9,557 bases of DNA from contig JAODMX010000504.1 of assembly GCA_025464735.1 (NCBI GenBank), positions 1 through 9,557 of the forward strand, written 5' to 3'. The notes beneath the pieces are model-generated. The model was not told the DNA's origin. It saw only the letters and a list, made by a program, of their open reading frames with translations, and searched no databases. Shown piece after piece: positions 7,464 through 9,557 of this stretch. This DNA comes from Frondihabitans sp. Lineage in GTDB: Bacteria; Actinomycetota; Actinomycetes; Actinomycetales; Microbacteriaceae. Both the position numbers and the translations under genes were made by a program. Position 1 is the stretch's first letter, and each line of letters begins with the position of its first letter.

Positions 7464-7474
7464 CGTTAAGTCCG

Positions 7475-7482
7475 AAGGAGGT
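7475..7482 (+). promoter_or_regulatory. Strong Shine-Dalgarno site fixing the rpsF start
   Basis: AAGGAGGT is fully complementary to the 16S rRNA 3' end and lies nine bases before the ATG at 7492. It settles the start against in-frame upstream candidates (TTG 7405, ATG 7429), which would run through the leader hairpin. Confidence 0.9.
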
Positions 7483-7491
7483 GGGTTAGAC

Positions 7492-7968
7492 ATGCATCAG
7501 TACGAATTGATGGTGATCCTTGACCCCGAGATCGATGAGCGCACTGTCGCTCCGAGCTTGGACAAGTTCCTCAACGTCATCCGCAACGATGGCGGCACCG
7601 TCGACAACGTCGACATCTGGGGCCGTCGTCGCCTCGCCTACGAGATCGCGAAGAAGACCGAGGGCATCTACGCCGTCGTCAACCTGACCGCGAACCCGTC
7701 CGCGACCGTCGAGCTCGACCGCCAGCTGGGTCTCTCCGAGGCCGTTCTGCGCACCAAGGTGCTCCGCGCCGAAGAGGGCATCGAGATGGTCGCCAAGGCC
7801 AAGAAGCTCGCCGACGAGAAGGCTGCCCGCAAGGCTGCCGCTCCCGCCAAGGCTCCCGCTGCTTCGGCTGCTGCTGCCGCTCCGGCTGCTGCTGTCGCCG
7901 CTGCTCCGGCCGCGCCTGCCGCCGCTGCGCCTGCCGCGCCCGCTCCCGCCACCACGAGCGTCGAGTAG
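7492..7968 (+). CDS. rpsF: 30S ribosomal protein S6 with long Ala/Pro C-terminal tail
   Basis: A 158-residue protein. Residues 1-97 form a complete S6 ([16 protein letters not shown], then [19 protein letters not shown], then [12 protein letters not shown]), which pairs with S18 on the platform of the 30S subunit. The actinobacterial core protein is about 96 residues (M. tuberculosis), so about 60 residues are extra. The extension begins with a charged helix ([16 protein letters not shown], 101-116) and continues as almost pure Ala/Pro to residue 154, ending TTSVE. The coding frame and codon use remain regular to the stop, so this is a real extension rather than a frameshift. It is first in the rpsF-ssb-rpsR-rplI operon; ssb begins four bases after its stop. 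Confidence 0.96.
   Translation: MHQYELMVILDPEIDERTVAPSLDKFLNVIRNDGGTVDNVDIWGRRRLAYEIAKKTEGIYAVVNLTANPSATVELDRQLGLSEAVLRTKVLRAEEGIEMVAKAKKLADEKAARKAAAPAKAPAASAAAAAPAAAVAAAPAAPAAAAPAAPAPATTSVE
7837..7953 (+). repeat. Low-complexity Ala/Pro codon run in the rpsF tail
   Basis: GCN codons, interspersed with CCN, encode S6 residues 116-154. GCTGCTGCTGCC and similar short runs are near-repeats within it and prone to slippage. In-frame length variation between strains would be expected; this is an inference from composition. Confidence 0.7.
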
Positions 7969-7972
7969 CCCC

Positions 7973-8551
7973 GTGGCCGGCGAAACCGTCATCACCGTCG
8001 TGGGCAACCTGACCAGCGACCCCGAGCTGCGCTACACGCAGAACGGGCTCGCGGTCGCGAACTTCACGATCGCGTCGACTCCCCGCACGTTCGACCGCGC
8101 GTCGAACGAGTGGAAAGACGGCGAGGCGCTCTTCCTGCGTGCCAGTGTGTGGCGCGAGTTCGCCGAGCACGTCGCCGCCTCGCTGACGAAGGGCTCCCGC
8201 GTTATGGCGCAGGGTCGCCTGAAGCAGCGCTCGTACGAGACCAAAGAGGGCGAAAAGCGCACCTCGATGGAGCTCGAGATCGACGAGATCGGCCCCTCGC
8301 TCCGCTACGCCACCGCCCAAGTGACCCGTGCCTCGTCGTCTCGCGACGGCGCTGCCGGATCCTTCGGCGGCGGCAACCGTGGCGGTGCGCCCGTCGGTGC
8401 CGGTAACGGCTCTGGCGGCAACGGTGGCGGTCAGGCCGAGGAGCCCTGGGGTCAGCCCGCGGCAGCCCCGCAAGGCGGAAACGCTGCGTCGGGCGACGTC
8501 TGGAACACCCCCGGTGGCGGCGGCACCTACAACGACGAGACCCCCTTCTAA
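7973..8551 (+). CDS. ssb: Single-stranded DNA-binding protein
   Basis: A 192-residue protein that coats single-stranded DNA during replication, repair and recombination. The OB-fold spans about residues 1-115, with [19 protein letters not shown], then [28 protein letters not shown], and [15 protein letters not shown] disordered Gly/Pro/Gln-rich linker covers about 126-185. The extreme C-terminus is NDETPF, a variant of the acidic DDIPF tip that docks partner proteins; the final Pro-Phe and acidic character are kept. The GTG at 7973 lies four bases after the rpsF stop and has no strong Shine-Dalgarno sequence, so translation is probably coupled to rpsF. Length and layout are normal for an actinobacterial SSB. 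Confidence 0.96.
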   Translation: MAGETVITVVGNLTSDPELRYTQNGLAVANFTIASTPRTFDRASNEWKDGEALFLRASVWREFAEHVAASLTKGSRVMAQGRLKQRSYETKEGEKRTSMELEIDEIGPSLRYATAQVTRASSSRDGAAGSFGGGNRGGAPVGAGNGSGGNGGGQAEEPWGQPAAAPQGGNAASGDVWNTPGGGGTYNDETPF

Positions 8552-8595
8552 AGGTTCCGTCCCCTCTTCACTTCTTTTACCGAAAGCAGAAAACA

Positions 8596-8856
8596 ATGGC
8601 TGGAAAGAGCAGCGGCGACCGCCGCAAGCCCCTCCGCGGAAAGGGCGGCAAGAACGCCGCTCCCGCGAAGGCGATCCGCGTCGGTGTCATCGACTACAAA
8701 GACGTCGCGACCCTTCGCAAGTTCATCTCGGAGCGTGGAAAGATTCGCGCCCGCCGCATCACCGGCGTCTCCGTTCAGGAGCAGCGTCTCATTGCCCGTG
8801 CCGTGAAGAACGCCCGCGAGATGGCGCTCCTCCCCTACGCCGGCTCCGGCCGCTGA
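8596..8856 (+). CDS. rpsR: 30S ribosomal protein S18, cysteine-free form
   Basis: An 86-residue S18, which binds S6 on the 30S platform. The core [18 protein letters not shown] (31-48), KIRARRITG (49-57) and [14 protein letters not shown] (68-81) is typical. The protein has no cysteine: the CxxC stretch seen before IDYKD in zinc-binding S18 (for example M. tuberculosis RpsR1) is replaced by AIRVGV, and the Cys after TGN is lost (TGVSVQEQ). It is therefore of the zinc-independent 'C-' kind although it sits in the main rpsF operon. The N-terminus is basic ([12 protein letters not shown]). A weak GAAAG lies about 10 bases before the ATG. rplI follows after 18 bases. Confidence 0.97.
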   Translation: MAGKSSGDRRKPLRGKGGKNAAPAKAIRVGVIDYKDVATLRKFISERGKIRARRITGVSVQEQRLIARAVKNAREMALLPYAGSGR

Positions 8857-8874
8857 TCCGTTAGGGAGTAGCGA

Positions 8875-9327
8875 ATGTCCAAGGTAATCCTCATCCACGA
8901 GGTCTCCGGCCTCGGTTCGGCCGGTGACGTCATCGACGTCAAGAACGGCTACGCCCGCAACTACCTCATCCCTCAGGGCTACGGCGTGCCGTGGACCCGC
9001 GGCGGCGAGAAGCAGGTTGAGCAGATCCGTTCGGCTCGCGACGCTCGCGAGCTCAAGACGATCGAAGAGGCGAAAGACATGAAGGCCCGCCTCGAGGCCG
9101 TCAAGATCACGCTTCCCGTCAAGACCGGCACGGGCGGGCGCCTCTTCGGCTCCGTCAAGCCGGCCGATGTGGCTGCGGCCGTGTCCGCGCAGGGCGTCGG
9201 CACGATCGACAAGCGCAAGGTCGAGATCCCGACCGCCATCAAGCTGACCGGTGAGCACGAAGCCACCGTTCGTCTGCGTGAAGACGTCGTCGCGACCATC
9301 GCCCTCTCGGTGGTGTCCGCCAAGTAG
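8875..9327 (+). CDS. rplI: 50S ribosomal protein L9
   Basis: A 150-residue L9, of normal length, which binds 23S rRNA near the L1 stalk with an N-terminal domain, a long connecting helix and a C-terminal domain. The family signature is at residues 14-35: [17 protein letters not shown] followed by LIPQG. The charged connecting helix covers about 44-75, and the C-terminal domain contains [16 protein letters not shown] (85-100) and KRKVEIP. AGGGAGT lies just before the ATG at 8875. It is the last gene of the visible operon; a strong hairpin starts 9 bp after the stop codon. Confidence 0.97.
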   Translation: MSKVILIHEVSGLGSAGDVIDVKNGYARNYLIPQGYGVPWTRGGEKQVEQIRSARDARELKTIEEAKDMKARLEAVKITLPVKTGTGGRLFGSVKPADVAAAVSAQGVGTIDKRKVEIPTAIKLTGEHEATVRLREDVVATIALSVVSAK

Positions 9328-9336
9328 TCGCTTCAT

Positions 9337-9373
9337 CGGTAGCGGCAGGTGCGTTCGGCGCCTGCCGCTACCG
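9337..9373 (+). terminator. Terminator hairpin after rplI
   Basis: Perfect 13-bp arms CGGTAGCGGCAGG (9337-9349) and CCTGCCGCTACCG (9361-9373), with a few inner pairs around a GTTCG loop, are followed after three bases by TTTAA. GC-rich stem, position 9 bp past the rplI stop and a short T tract fit an intrinsic terminator, which closes the rpsF-ssb-rpsR-rplI transcript. Partial read-through is possible because the T tract is short. Confidence 0.8.
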
Positions 9374-9410
9374 GCGTTTAACCGGCGTCTGCGGACGGGG
9401 CAGCCGGCGC

Positions 9411-9447
9411 CGGTAGCCGCTGCAGGTGGTCCCTGCCGCCGCTGCCG
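9411..9447 (+). repeat. Second hairpin, imperfect copy of the rplI terminator
   Basis: Arms 9411-9426 and 9432-9447 pair over 16 positions, with 13 Watson-Crick pairs, one G-T and two mismatches, around a 5-base loop. The left arm starts CGGTAGC and ends GCAGG, like the terminator arm 74 bp upstream, so it may be a diverged duplicate. It could act as a second terminator or as an mRNA processing or stability element. Confidence 0.55.
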
Positions 9448-9449
9448 CT

Positions 9450-9472
9450 GCCGTTCTTCAGGCCTGAACGGC
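9450..9472 (+). repeat. Third inverted repeat in the rplI-downstream gap
   Basis: GCCGTTC (9450-9456) and GAACGGC (9466-9472) flank a 9-base loop; the inner TTCAGGCCTGAA (9457-9468, partly overlapping the right arm) is itself a perfect 12-bp palindrome. It follows the previous hairpin by two bases. A folding RNA element or a protein-binding palindrome are both possible. Confidence 0.5.
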
Positions 9473-9494
9473 GTAAAACAGGAGCGTGTGGGGC

Positions 9495-9534
9495 GGAACG
9501 CACGGTGCTCAGGATCCTGCGCCCGCAGCGTTCC
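9495..9534 (+). promoter_or_regulatory. Large hyphenated palindrome before the next gene
   Basis: Outer arms GGAACGC (9495-9501) and GCGTTCC (9528-9534) share one centre (between 9514 and 9515) with the perfect inner palindrome CAGGATCCTG (9510-9519). Over the 40 bp, 15 of 20 opposed positions pair. It ends seven bases before a strong Shine-Dalgarno sequence, so it would lie in the leader or operator of the following gene. Confidence 0.5.
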
Positions 9535-9541
9535 ATTACTC

Positions 9542-9549
9542 AGGAGGAG
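9542..9549 (+). promoter_or_regulatory. Shine-Dalgarno site of a gene starting just past the right edge
   Basis: AGGAGGAG is followed by only eight bases with no ATG, GTG or TTG, so the start codon should be at or just after the window edge. In other actinobacteria replicative helicase dnaB often lies downstream of rplI, which makes it the leading candidate; no coding sequence is visible. Confidence 0.55.
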
Positions 9550-9557
9550 CATCCCCC

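Noticed and set aside
8548..9552. A 334-codon minus-strand frame opposite rpsR, rplI and the downstream gap
   Set aside because: It reads through two well-identified ribosomal protein genes and several inverted repeats, with no family resemblance.

Overview
The window looks like high-GC actinobacterial chromosome, most likely Microbacteriaceae or a close relative. This rests on strong GC bias, GTG starts, an HD-domain actinobacterial-type CCA enzyme, a MurJ without the mycobacterial pseudokinase tail, and a trx / murJ / uncharacterised secreted protein / cca cluster that in Mycobacterium lies near oriC. I recognise no mobile element, prophage, CRISPR array, tRNA or rRNA. It is core housekeeping DNA, and the points of interest are regulatory and family-level variations.

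Layout. Minus strand, reading right to left from 5855: a secreted, C-terminally anchored DUF6049-type protein (5855-3642); murJ (3645-1930), overlapping it by 4 bp; then trxB (1752-787) and trxA (709-383), which end at a 15-bp-stem terminator (336-371); then the 5' part of a PLP-dependent aminotransferase (272 to the window edge). Plus strand, diverging from 5962: cca (5962-7386), then rpsF, ssb, rpsR and rplI (7492-9327). A terminator hairpin and three more inverted repeats follow. A Shine-Dalgarno sequence at the very end implies another gene starting just past the window, dnaB being the likely candidate.

How the genes fit together. The DUF6049 protein and the lipid II flippase MurJ are probably translationally coupled, which suggests a joint role in cell-envelope assembly. 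TrxB and TrxA form the NADPH-thioredoxin system. A GGAAT-N18-GTT element upstream of trxB matches the SigR/SigH disulfide-stress promoter consensus. Cca repairs and completes tRNA 3' ends. The rpsF operon makes S6, SSB, S18 and L9; its leader carries a perfect hairpin that could be an S6:S18 autoregulatory site.

Variations worth attention: a long Ala/Pro tail on S6, a cysteine-free S18, a Gly in place of an Arg in the TrxB NADPH-binding motif, no visible Shine-Dalgarno sequence for cca or the DUF6049 gene, and four consecutive hairpins after rplI. No wholly new system is evident; the DUF6049-MurJ pair is the least understood part.
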